A stretch of DNA of 6,991 nt, taken from positions 1-6,991 of the forward strand of contig CALLXZ010000171.1 in assembly GCA_937875605.1 (NCBI GenBank). The letters are read 5' to 3'. How positions within the stretch are numbered: the stretch's first letter is position 1; each line of letters opens with the position of its first letter. Below the pieces are notes generated by a model, which had not been told where the DNA came from, did not search any database, and worked only from the letters and a program-made list of their open reading frames with translations. Below are positions 1-6,459 of the stretch, piece after piece. Source of the DNA: an uncultured Moheibacter sp. (lineage in GTDB: Bacteria; Bacteroidota; Bacteroidia; Flavobacteriales; Weeksellaceae). Both the position numbers and the translations under genes were made by a program.

Positions 1-2129
1 GTAGAAGTGGGATTCAAATTGATTTTCATCTGTCCTTTGGATTTTTGAATTTCTTTTTGAGTAATTTCTTTGATTTGATTAAAGTACTTTCCGTCATCTG
101 AGATATAAATTTTTGCAGATTTCGCCAATTGAATCCAACTTCCTTTGTTATCCAACGTATTAAATATTAGAACAGAAAAATCAGTTTTTTCCCCTAAATC
201 AATGGTTGCAATCACATCTTTCCCTTCAAATCCCAACCAAGTTTTTCCCAATATTTTTGGATTTCCGATAATTCCATCCACTAACGTCAACGCACCACCA
301 AACGAATAATTTGGACTCGGTTCATTTTCTAATTTTATACTTTTTCCGGTGGACTTGGAAATTTCAAATGATTGAGAACTGATCGCACTTTTGATTTCAT
401 TGTTTTCAAAATAAGCAGCTTTTATAGTTTGGGATTTCATAATTGGAATGGGGGCTGAATAGGATAGGGAAGAAGCGGTAGGTTCAGAATCGTCCGTTGT
501 GTAATGAATTCCTTGTGGATTTCGGGTAGTGGAAATTTCGTAGGAAATTCCCTTTTTATTTCGAATTACTTTTCCGTTTAGATTGAAAATGCTTTTGGCG
601 TAATTGATATTTCGTTCCTCCAAAAATTCAAAATGACGGATAACTCTGTTTTCAAATTCCACATAATTTTCAGGATCGGAAGTTCCCCAGCTCACTTCGG
701 AAAGTGCCATCAGACGCGGAAAAAGCATATATTCAATTTGTTTAAAATCAGGAATATATTCTGTCCATAAATTCGCTTGAACACCCATGATAAATTTCGA
801 TTCCTCGTTATTTAAAACAGAAGGAATCGGGTTATATGAATAAACTTTATCCAAAGGATTATTTCCACCAAATGCCAAAGGTTCGTTTTTCGGATCGCCC
901 TGATAATGATCAAAATACAAATATCCACCCGGTGTCATCACTGCGAAATGTCCGGTCTTAGCAGCTTCGATGCCTCCATCTTCTCCTGTCCAACTCATAA
1001 CCGCAGCATTGGGAGCCAGCCCGCCTTCCAGAATTTCATTCCAACCGATAATTTTTCGTCCTTTTGAATTCACATATTTTTCAATTCGAGTGATGAAATA
1101 ACTTTGTAATTCATGTTTGTCTTTCAGTCCTTCTTTTTTCATCAAACTTTGACAATGCGGACATTCTTTCCAACGCGTTTTCGGACATTCGTCTCCGCCG
1201 ATGTGAATGTATTCCGATGGAAATAACGCCATGACTTCATCCAGAACATTTTCGAGAAATGTAAACGTTTCGTCTTTCGGACAGAAAACATCGTCAAAAA
1301 CACCCCATTTGGTGGCGACTTCAAAAGAGCCGTCCGTACATGAAAGCTCCGGATAAGCGGCCAATGCGGCCAAGGCATGCCCCGGCATTTCAATTTCCGG
1401 AACAATGGTGATGTGCAATTTTTTTGCATAATCGATCACTTCTTTTATTTCTTCTTGTGTGTAAAATCCGCCGTAGGGAATTCCGTCAAATTGATTGTCC
1501 ACATACGGTCCGGTCATGCTTTCTTTTCGTTTGGAACCGATTTCGGTCAATTTCGGGTATTTTTTAATTTCAATTCGCCAACCTTGATCATCCGTCAGAT
1601 GCCAATGAAAGGTATTTATTTTATAAAAAGCCAGATAATCCAAATATTTCTTGACTTCCTCCACCGTAAAAAAATGTCGCACAACGTCTAAATGCATTCC
1701 TCGCCATTTGAATTTGGGTTTGTCTTCGATAATCATCGCCGGAATCTTTCCTGATTTTTGATGTTCTTCAAAAAGTTGAGCCAATGTTTGAAGCGCGCGA
1801 AAATAACCTTCGTTTGATGAAAATAAAATGAAAATATTTTCTTTTGAAATGGTTAAATGATACTCTTCAGGATGAAAAGGTTTATTGGTTTGTATAAAGT
1901 GAATGTGTGATCTTTGGTTTGTTGCAATTTCGATTTTTAATTTCCCATTCAATCGATTGATTAAATACCGTGCTTCTGTCTCGGGCGACACATTGGAAAG
2001 ATAAATCGTTTCAGGAATAATAAATTCGCCTTCTGTCAACTGAATAAATTTCGGCTGTGGGATGAATTGATTTTGAGCATTTAAAAGGCTAAATGAGAAT
2101 AGAAAAATTAGAATTGATACATACTTCAT
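1..2129 (-). CDS. Secreted beta-N-acetylhexosaminidase, glycoside hydrolase family 20 (partial, C-terminus off the window)
   Basis: The enzyme removes terminal beta-linked GlcNAc or GalNAc residues from chitooligosaccharides, glycoproteins or peptidoglycan fragments, using substrate-assisted catalysis. I translated the minus strand from the ATG at 2127-2129: the frame stays open for 709 codons to the left window edge, so the C-terminus is missing. Residues 1-18 form a signal peptide ending in LLNA, with cleavage probably before Q19, so it is exported to the periplasm or beyond. Residues about 20-136 are the GH20 N-terminal domain and about 140-490 the catalytic barrel. Family hallmarks are present: D148/R151 in LDVVRHF, HWHLTDDQGWR (H175 to R185), the catalytic pair D313-E314 in HIGGDECPKTRW, and W455 in ANLWTEY. 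A chitobiase-type C-terminal domain follows at about 520-585, then a beta-rich F5/8 type C-like module from about 610, which is truncated. Probably the downstream gene of an operon with pncA, 30 bp away with no terminator between. No frameshift was seen. Confidence 0.95.
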   Translation of the reverse strand, partial: MKYVSILIFLFSFSLLNAQNQFIPQPKFIQLTEGEFIIPETIYLSNVSPETEARYLINRLNGKLKIEIATNQRSHIHFIQTNKPFHPEEYHLTISKENIFILFSSNEGYFRALQTLAQLFEEHQKSGKIPAMIIEDKPKFKWRGMHLDVVRHFFTVEEVKKYLDYLAFYKINTFHWHLTDDQGWRIEIKKYPKLTEIGSKRKESMTGPYVDNQFDGIPYGGFYTQEEIKEVIDYAKKLHITIVPEIEMPGHALAALAAYPELSCTDGSFEVATKWGVFDDVFCPKDETFTFLENVLDEVMALFPSEYIHIGGDECPKTRWKECPHCQSLMKKEGLKDKHELQSYFITRIEKYVNSKGRKIIGWNEILEGGLAPNAAVMSWTGEDGGIEAAKTGHFAVMTPGGYLYFDHYQGDPKNEPLAFGGNNPLDKVYSYNPIPSVLNNEESKFIMGVQANLWTEYIPDFKQIEYMLFPRLMALSEVSWGTSDPENYVEFENRVIRHFEFLEERNINYAKSIFNLNGKVIRNKKGISYEISTTRNPQGIHYTTDDSEPTASSLSYSAPIPIMKSQTIKAAYFENNEIKSAISSQSFEISKSTGKSIKLENEPSPNYSFGGALTLVDGIIGNPKILGKTWLGFEGKDVIATIDLGEKTDFSVLIFNTLDNKGSWIQLAKSAKIYISDDGKYFNQIKEITQKEIQKSKGQMKINLNPTS

Positions 2130-2159
2130 TTTTGAGAATTTCTGGCTGATTTTTTCAAA

Positions 2160-2750
2160 CTAAATGATATTTCCTCCTTTTGTTTTGAAATCTTCTTGAA
2201 TTTTTTTCCAGTTTTCAACATCAATTGGTTTCGTTGCTTTTGAAATAATAGAAGTTTTAAAACCTAAATCCAAAGCATCATTGGCTGTAAAATAAATACA
2301 AAAATCCGCTGCCAATCCACACACAAAAACGTCTGAAACATTTCGATCTTTCAGGTAACCAAATAAACCGGTGTTTTTCCTTTTTCCATTGTCGAAAAAT
2401 CCGCTGTAACTATCGATTTCTTTGTCCATTCCTTTTCGAAAAATAGCTTCTATAGAATTTATTTCTAAATCTTTATGAAAATCTGCGCCAAAACTTCCCT
2501 GAACGCAATGTACAGGCCAAAGAACCTGAGAAAGACCGTTCAGATCAATCCTTTCAAAATTATTTTTTCCGGGATGTTCTGCAGCAAAGCTTTTATGATC
2601 AGCCGGATGCCAATCTTGTGTCGCCACAATTAGTTCAAATTCTTTTTGAATTTCATTGATAATCGGAATGATCTGATTTCCAAATGGAACAGCTAAACTT
2701 CCGTCTTCCAGAAAATCGTTTTGTATATCTACAATGATGAGTGCTTTCAA
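2160..2750 (-). CDS. pncA: Nicotinamidase (nicotinamide deamidase), NAD salvage
   Basis: Hydrolyses nicotinamide to nicotinate and ammonia in the cytoplasm, feeding the Preiss-Handler route to NAD; the family also activates pyrazinamide. The 196-residue product is an isochorismatase-fold enzyme of normal length. The catalytic triad is visible: D8 in VDIQNDF, K106 in FRKGMDKEIDSYSGFFDNG and C151 in GLAADFC. The metal-binding residues are D46, H48, H52 (DWHPADH) and H81 (WPVHCVQGS). The sequence follows E. coli and mycobacterial PncA closely through these motifs. The start is a TTG at 2748-2750. Upstream in frame there are only ATT, CTC and TTT before a TAA at 2760-2762, so no ATG start is possible, and beginning here puts the first catalytic Asp at residue 8 as in mycobacterial PncA. 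No Shine-Dalgarno is visible. It lies directly upstream of the hexosaminidase and diverges from the GAF gene. Confidence 0.96.
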   Translation of the reverse strand: MKALIIVDIQNDFLEDGSLAVPFGNQIIPIINEIQKEFELIVATQDWHPADHKSFAAEHPGKNNFERIDLNGLSQVLWPVHCVQGSFGADFHKDLEINSIEAIFRKGMDKEIDSYSGFFDNGKRKNTGLFGYLKDRNVSDVFVCGLAADFCIYFTANDALDLGFKTSIISKATKPIDVENWKKIQEDFKTKGGNII

Positions 2751-2754
2751 AATG

Positions 2755-2770
2755 AGAAATTAAAATTTCT
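2755..2770. repeat. 16-bp palindrome just upstream of the pncA start
   Basis: AGAAATT-AA-AATTTCT is a perfect 7-bp inverted repeat with a 2-bp centre, ending 4 bp from the TTG start of pncA. The loop is too short for a full-length RNA hairpin, so a dimeric repressor site is the more natural reading. In sequence this AT-rich, chance occurrence is quite possible. No regulator is identified. Confidence 0.3.
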
Positions 2771-2816
2771 TTAAAATTAGAAAAATTCGGTGAGCTGAAA
2801 TAATTAGATTTTTGAA

Positions 2817-2850
2817 TTGGAAAACGAAAACAGGAAATTCGTTACCTTTA
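2817..2850 (+). promoter_or_regulatory. Possible Bacteroidota-type promoter for the GAF-domain gene
   Basis: TACCTTTA at 2843-2850 matches seven of the eight -7 box positions TAnnTTTG, lacking the final G. A TTG at 2817-2819 lies 23 bp upstream, at the long end of the spacing known for Flavobacterium promoters. Transcription would start about 5 bp before the ATG at 2860, giving a nearly leaderless mRNA. If real, it rules out the upstream TTG (2812) as the translation start. Confidence 0.35.
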
Positions 2851-2859
2851 CCGTTACAA

Positions 2860-5244
2860 ATGAAGAAAGAATTTATTTTAGAATCCGAATTTATCAGTCC
2901 TTTTCAGCCCTTGATTTCTTTTCAGAAAATTGTGGACTCATTGGAGGACTCAAAAGAGAATTTGACAGATTTTCAGTCGGAATATGTTTCAAAACTTTTA
3001 GCGGAAATTTATAAATATCCGGAACTTCTCACCGGAATTGAACGCTTTGAGGAATTGACAAAATACGAATCGGTGATAAAAGTTTTATTGGCTGATTTAT
3101 TTCCGATGCTGTTAAGCAAAAACGAAATTAAGGCGGTTACGATACCTTACCACCTTAAAATTCTGAATTTAACGGAACGTTTTCAGAAAATTATTTCAGA
3201 TGCAGGAGAAGATTTTGAGTTAAACATCCGCGGATTATCGGATCAGAATTTTTACATTTTAAATTGCTGTGTTATACTAAAGGTGTATTTTAATCATGCA
3301 ATTGAAATTACCGATACACCTTTGTTTATGGATATTCCGGATCAGAATGGGATCATAAGACATTATCGGGTTTTAATTAATGCTGATTTTTTAGAAATTC
3401 TTCCAACAGAAAAGGCTAAAATTCTTACACAAGAAGAAATAAAGGAATTATTAGATAACTCTGAAAATATTGATTTATGGAAAGAAAAATTTCCTGAAAA
3501 TAGTTGGATTTTAAAAGGTTTTTCCATTATGAATCTTTTTGATGCAACCATTGAAAATGCTATTTCAACATTGAAAGGAAATCTGCTTTCGGAAGTAGCT
3601 GAAAATAAAATGGCAGAGGCAGCGGAAGTTTTCAGATCTATTTATAAAATACCTGAATTGAGGATTGGTTTTACCATTTTTGGAAGTTTTCTTCAGAAAT
3701 TAGACATCAAAGTTATTGAACATAAGTTTTACAGTCATTTACTGAGCGATTCAATGGTAGAAAAATGTGATAATTTGTTTTGTGATGAAGCGGTGATGAA
3801 ATTGGTTGCGGATAATGACTATTTAGTTTTTTCAGATTTGGATGTTTTTCAACCAAGCAATCAGCAGGAGTCAAAAATATTGGAACTTTTGAAAAATCAA
3901 CAAGTGAAAAGTGTCATATTTGTTCCGTTGTTTGATAAAGAAACGCTTTTGGGAATATTGGAGCTTTCTTCACCCCGAAAAAACGATTTTAATTCGGTGA
4001 ATGCTCATAAGTTGGATTATATCATTCCATTTATTCAGGATAAAATTTCCAATGTTTTGATCGAATTGGAGAATGAGATAGAAGCCGTTATCCAAAAAGA
4101 ATATACTGCGATTCATCCGAGTGTTTTATGGCGTTTTAAAGAAGAGGCTTTTGAGTATTTGAATAGCCGAAAACATGGAGTTGAATATGCATTAAAGGAA
4201 ATTGTTTTTCCGGATGTATATCCTCTTTACGGTCAAATTGATGTACAAGGAAGTTCGGTTTCCAGAAATGAAGCGATACAGAAAGATTTTATTTTTCAGA
4301 TAGAAACTTTGATCGAACTATTTGAGTTGATTTTCAGCAAAGCGAAACTACCATTGTTTGAACATAAAATATATGAACTCCGTAGTCACTTAAAAATTTT
4401 GAAAGAATTAATCAGTTCAAACACTGAACAATTCATTCAGAATTATATAGAATCTGACATTCATCCCATTCTTCAGAACTTTAAACAAAATTCATCTGAT
4501 AAGGAAATCGTGGCGGAAATTGAACATTATTTTGAAAAATCAACTTCATTTTCCGGTGTGTTTCATAAATACAGAAGAGAATTTGATGAATCTATTTCGT
4601 TGATTAATAAAAAATTAGCTTCTATTTTAGACGAGAAGCAAGTGGAAGCCCAAAGTTTTTTTCCTCATTACTATGAGCGTTTTAAAACGGACGGAGTCGA
4701 GCATAATATGTACATAGGTGCTTCGATAGCGCCCGGTAAGGATTTTAATATTTATTATTTACAAAACCTACGGCTTTGGCAGATTCAGGTGATGTGTGAA
4801 ATGGAGAATCATTTCCGTTTATTGCAGCCAACTTTGCCAAACGAGTTGGAAGTAAGTTCGTTGATTCTGGTTTTTGGAACTCCGATTTCAATCCGTTTCA
4901 GGATGGACGAAAAACAATTTGACATAGATGGTTCTTATAATGTTCGCTATGAAATTGCAAAAAAGAGAATTGATAAAGCAAAAATTAAAGACTCGGACGA
5001 ACGAATTACGCAAAAAGGAAAATTGACCATCGTTTATCAAACTGCGGAAGAAGAAAAAGAATATTTAGGCTATTTCAAACTCTTACAGCATAAAGGAATG
5101 CTGGATAAGGAAGTGGAAAGTTTCATGGTAGAAGATTTACAGGGAATCGTTGGTTTGAAAGGCTTGAGAATTGGTTTTTTATACCATTCAGATTCTGATT
5201 TTTATACGGATTATAAAACGATCCAATCTGAAACTAAGGCGTAA
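2860..5244 (+). CDS. GAF-domain-containing protein, cytoplasmic, function unknown (794 aa)
   Basis: A large soluble protein with no signal peptide or membrane segments. Its only domain I recognise is a GAF-type sensor at about residues 235-405. The C-terminal half of the GAF is the clearest part: SVIFVPLFDKETLLGILELSS (351-371), then F377 and the closing helix (about 385-403). GAF domains bind small molecules such as cyclic nucleotides, or mediate dimerisation; the ligand here cannot be told from sequence. Residues 1-230 are mostly helical. The C-terminal half (405-794) begins with VLWRFKEEAFEYL and a conserved-looking PLYGQIDVQGSSVSRNEAI segment (455-473), then helices and a mixed alpha/beta tail. 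I see no histidine kinase, GGDEF, class III cyclase, HTH or phosphatase motif. I chose ATG 2860 over the in-frame TTG at 2812: the extra 16 residues (MNWKTKTGNS...) look non-coding and overlap a promoter-like motif. Its last 11 bp overlap the convergent HD-PycTM gene. Confidence 0.85.
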   Translation: MKKEFILESEFISPFQPLISFQKIVDSLEDSKENLTDFQSEYVSKLLAEIYKYPELLTGIERFEELTKYESVIKVLLADLFPMLLSKNEIKAVTIPYHLKILNLTERFQKIISDAGEDFELNIRGLSDQNFYILNCCVILKVYFNHAIEITDTPLFMDIPDQNGIIRHYRVLINADFLEILPTEKAKILTQEEIKELLDNSENIDLWKEKFPENSWILKGFSIMNLFDATIENAISTLKGNLLSEVAENKMAEAAEVFRSIYKIPELRIGFTIFGSFLQKLDIKVIEHKFYSHLLSDSMVEKCDNLFCDEAVMKLVADNDYLVFSDLDVFQPSNQQESKILELLKNQQVKSVIFVPLFDKETLLGILELSSPRKNDFNSVNAHKLDYIIPFIQDKISNVLIELENEIEAVIQKEYTAIHPSVLWRFKEEAFEYLNSRKHGVEYALKEIVFPDVYPLYGQIDVQGSSVSRNEAIQKDFIFQIETLIELFELIFSKAKLPLFEHKIYELRSHLKILKELISSNTEQFIQNYIESDIHPILQNFKQNSSDKEIVAEIEHYFEKSTSFSGVFHKYRREFDESISLINKKLASILDEKQVEAQSFFPHYYERFKTDGVEHNMYIGASIAPGKDFNIYYLQNLRLWQIQVMCEMENHFRLLQPTLPNELEVSSLILVFGTPISIRFRMDEKQFDIDGSYNVRYEIAKKRIDKAKIKDSDERITQKGKLTIVYQTAEEEKEYLGYFKLLQHKGMLDKEVESFMVEDLQGIVGLKGLRIGFLYHSDSDFYTDYKTIQSETKA
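5234..5244. other. Overlapping convergent gene ends
   Basis: The TAA of the GAF gene (5242-5244) lies inside the 3' end of the minus-strand HD-PycTM gene, whose TAG is at 5234-5236. The two coding regions share 11 bp. No terminator hairpin is visible around the junction, so each transcript probably reads into the other gene as antisense. Confidence 0.9.
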
Positions 5245-6433
5245 TATGAGCTGCCTGAAAATTCACAAAAGCCCAAACAAAAGCGCCCAACGACAGTAAA
5301 ATTCCGAACATGAAAATTCCATAAGTAATTCTAAGTAATCGGTATTTCACGCTCAAAACTTTTCCCAAGTAATACAAATCGCGGGTAAGAGCATTGTACA
5401 AGGCATCCCGATCCTGCATAAGGTCGTTCATCGCCCATTCGTATTCAGAAAGTGGCATTTGGTGAAAATTTCCGAAAAATAAAATATTGACTTGTCTGTT
5501 TTTTACTTGTTCACGTGTAAAGGAACCTTCAGTTACTTTCGGTCGGGTGGAAAGAATAGCAAAAACTACAGTCAAAACACTTGAAACCATTAAAACAAAA
5601 GTCGGAAGAATCAGATGGAGATTTCGTGGAGCATCCAGTTTGGGAATTAAAGTCCCCAAAATGATCGAAATGATGATCGCATTTACAGAAAGTAAAATAT
5701 TGGCTTTGCTGTCGGCAATTTCGCTCAAACGGGTATGATTGTTCAGCGTAACACGAAACATGGTATCGATTGCTCTTGAATAACGTTCGTCTTTTGGTTC
5801 TTTTTCTTTCTTCTTACCTTTTGACTGTTCTTCCGGATTCTTTAATTTTTGAATTTTTTTCTGAAGAGCAACGACATTGTTTTCTTTTTCTTTGTTCCAA
5901 TTTTCCTTTGCATAATCCGTATAAAAACGGTGACAATTCATCAATAAATTACGGTTCAATTCAGCCCATTCCAGATCCGTGTAAAATTGGTTTTGGGTTA
6001 ATTCCCATTCGGCTCGGAGCAACTCTGAAATCCCCATATAATTTTCATCGGCAAAATGCGAAGTGTCTGCATCTTTTATCACTTCTTCCAATAAATCTGA
6101 AGGATGAAGATGGGATTGAGTAGCTAGGATAATGCGTTGTACTTCCTTGATCTTTTCAGAAGGATAATTTTCCTGATGTAAAAATTCGGCTGCTATTTCA
6201 GCGCCTTTTTGTTCGTGATTTTCATCCGAAATGCTATAACCCGCATCATGCAACCAGCCTGCTAAGGTTAAAATTTCCAGTTCGGCATCTGATATTTCAG
6301 AAGCTTTTCCTAATTCGATAGCTGCATGTGTAACCCGAAATATATGTTGAAAATTGTGGTAAAGATGTACGTCTGAAACCTTATCTTTGAACAATTCGAA
6401 AATGAATTTTTCAGCTTTCTGAACTATTGTCAT
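5234..6433 (-). CDS. HD-domain phosphohydrolase fused to a Pycsar-effector-type membrane module (PycTM, DUF5706)
   Basis: A two-part, 399-residue membrane protein. Residues about 8-180 are an HD metal-dependent phosphohydrolase: H30 in YHNFQHIFRV, H62-D63 in GWLHDAGY, H73 and H108 as possible extra ligands, and D121/D123 in IKDADTSHF. HD enzymes of this type hydrolyse nucleotides or cyclic nucleotides; the substrate here is unknown. A Lys/Glu-rich linker (about 180-217) leads to the DUF5706 module, opened by YSRAIDTMFRVTLNNHTRL (218-236) and its signature ADSKANILLSVNAIIIS (240-256). Membrane helices are at about 246-264, 272-295 and 369-392, with a cytoplasmic helical segment between the second and third. 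In Pycsar antiphage systems, PycTM effectors damage the membrane once cCMP or cUMP is made; assigning that role here is inference, since no cyclase gene is in the window. The ATG at 6431-6433 gives an HD domain close to the N-terminus. It is divergent from the phosphoesterase gene (26-bp gap) and convergent with the GAF gene. Confidence 0.9.
   Translation of the reverse strand: MTIVQKAEKFIFELFKDKVSDVHLYHNFQHIFRVTHAAIELGKASEISDAELEILTLAGWLHDAGYSISDENHEQKGAEIAAEFLHQENYPSEKIKEVQRIILATQSHLHPSDLLEEVIKDADTSHFADENYMGISELLRAEWELTQNQFYTDLEWAELNRNLLMNCHRFYTDYAKENWNKEKENNVVALQKKIQKLKNPEEQSKGKKKEKEPKDERYSRAIDTMFRVTLNNHTRLSEIADSKANILLSVNAIIISIILGTLIPKLDAPRNLHLILPTFVLMVSSVLTVVFAILSTRPKVTEGSFTREQVKNRQVNILFFGNFHQMPLSEYEWAMNDLMQDRDALYNALTRDLYYLGKVLSVKYRLLRITYGIFMFGILLSLGAFVWAFVNFQAAHITP
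6354..6389 (+). promoter_or_regulatory. Possible promoter for the metallophosphoesterase gene, inside the HD coding region
   Basis: TATCTTTG at 6382-6389 is an exact match to the Bacteroidota -7 consensus TAnnTTTG. A TTG lies at 6354-6356, 25 bp upstream, slightly farther than usual. Transcription would begin near 6395, about 65 bp before the ATG at 6460. The motif lies antisense within the first codons of the HD gene, where it also encodes FKDKVSD, so it could be coincidence. Confidence 0.3.
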
Positions 6434-6459
6434 TCAATGAAGTTTAATATTACGAATTT

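Larger units (their letters stand above)
2751..2859. promoter_or_regulatory. Divergent intergenic region between pncA and the GAF-domain gene
   Basis: This 109-bp AT-rich gap must hold the promoters for both the pncA-hexosaminidase transcript (minus) and the GAF gene (plus). On the minus strand a TAATTTTA at 2772-2779 resembles the Bacteroidota -7 box (TAnnTTTG), but no TTG lies at the expected -33 distance, so the pncA promoter is not identified with confidence. The plus-strand candidate and a palindrome are listed separately. I see no riboswitch-like or terminator-like structure. Confidence 0.5.

Noticed and set aside
1377..1691. Plus-strand open frame of 104 codons opposite the hexosaminidase catalytic domain
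   Set aside because: It is antisense to codons for conserved GH20 motifs, and its product (Phe- and His-rich) resembles no protein; a shadow of the real gene.
1..2129. Frameshift or pseudogene in the hexosaminidase
   Set aside because: Manual translation is uninterrupted for 709 codons with all catalytic motifs; it only lacks a stop because it leaves the window.
2751..2859. Riboswitch upstream of pncA (for example NAD- or nicotinamide-related)
   Set aside because: The leader is short and AT-rich, with no recognisable conserved riboswitch core or extended helices.
4195..4500. Possible nucleotide cyclase domain in the GAF protein that would complete a Pycsar pair
   Set aside because: The FPDVYPLYGQIDVQGSS stretch recalls a cyclase metal-binding strand at first glance, but the two spaced Asp residues and the later class III cyclase substrate-binding motifs are absent.
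5234..5260. Bidirectional terminator between the convergent genes
   Set aside because: No stem with a T-rich tail is visible at the junction on either strand.
5770..6123. Plus-strand open frame of 117 codons opposite the HD domain
   Set aside because: Antisense to the conserved HD region, with an unlikely hydrophobic composition and no homology I recognise.
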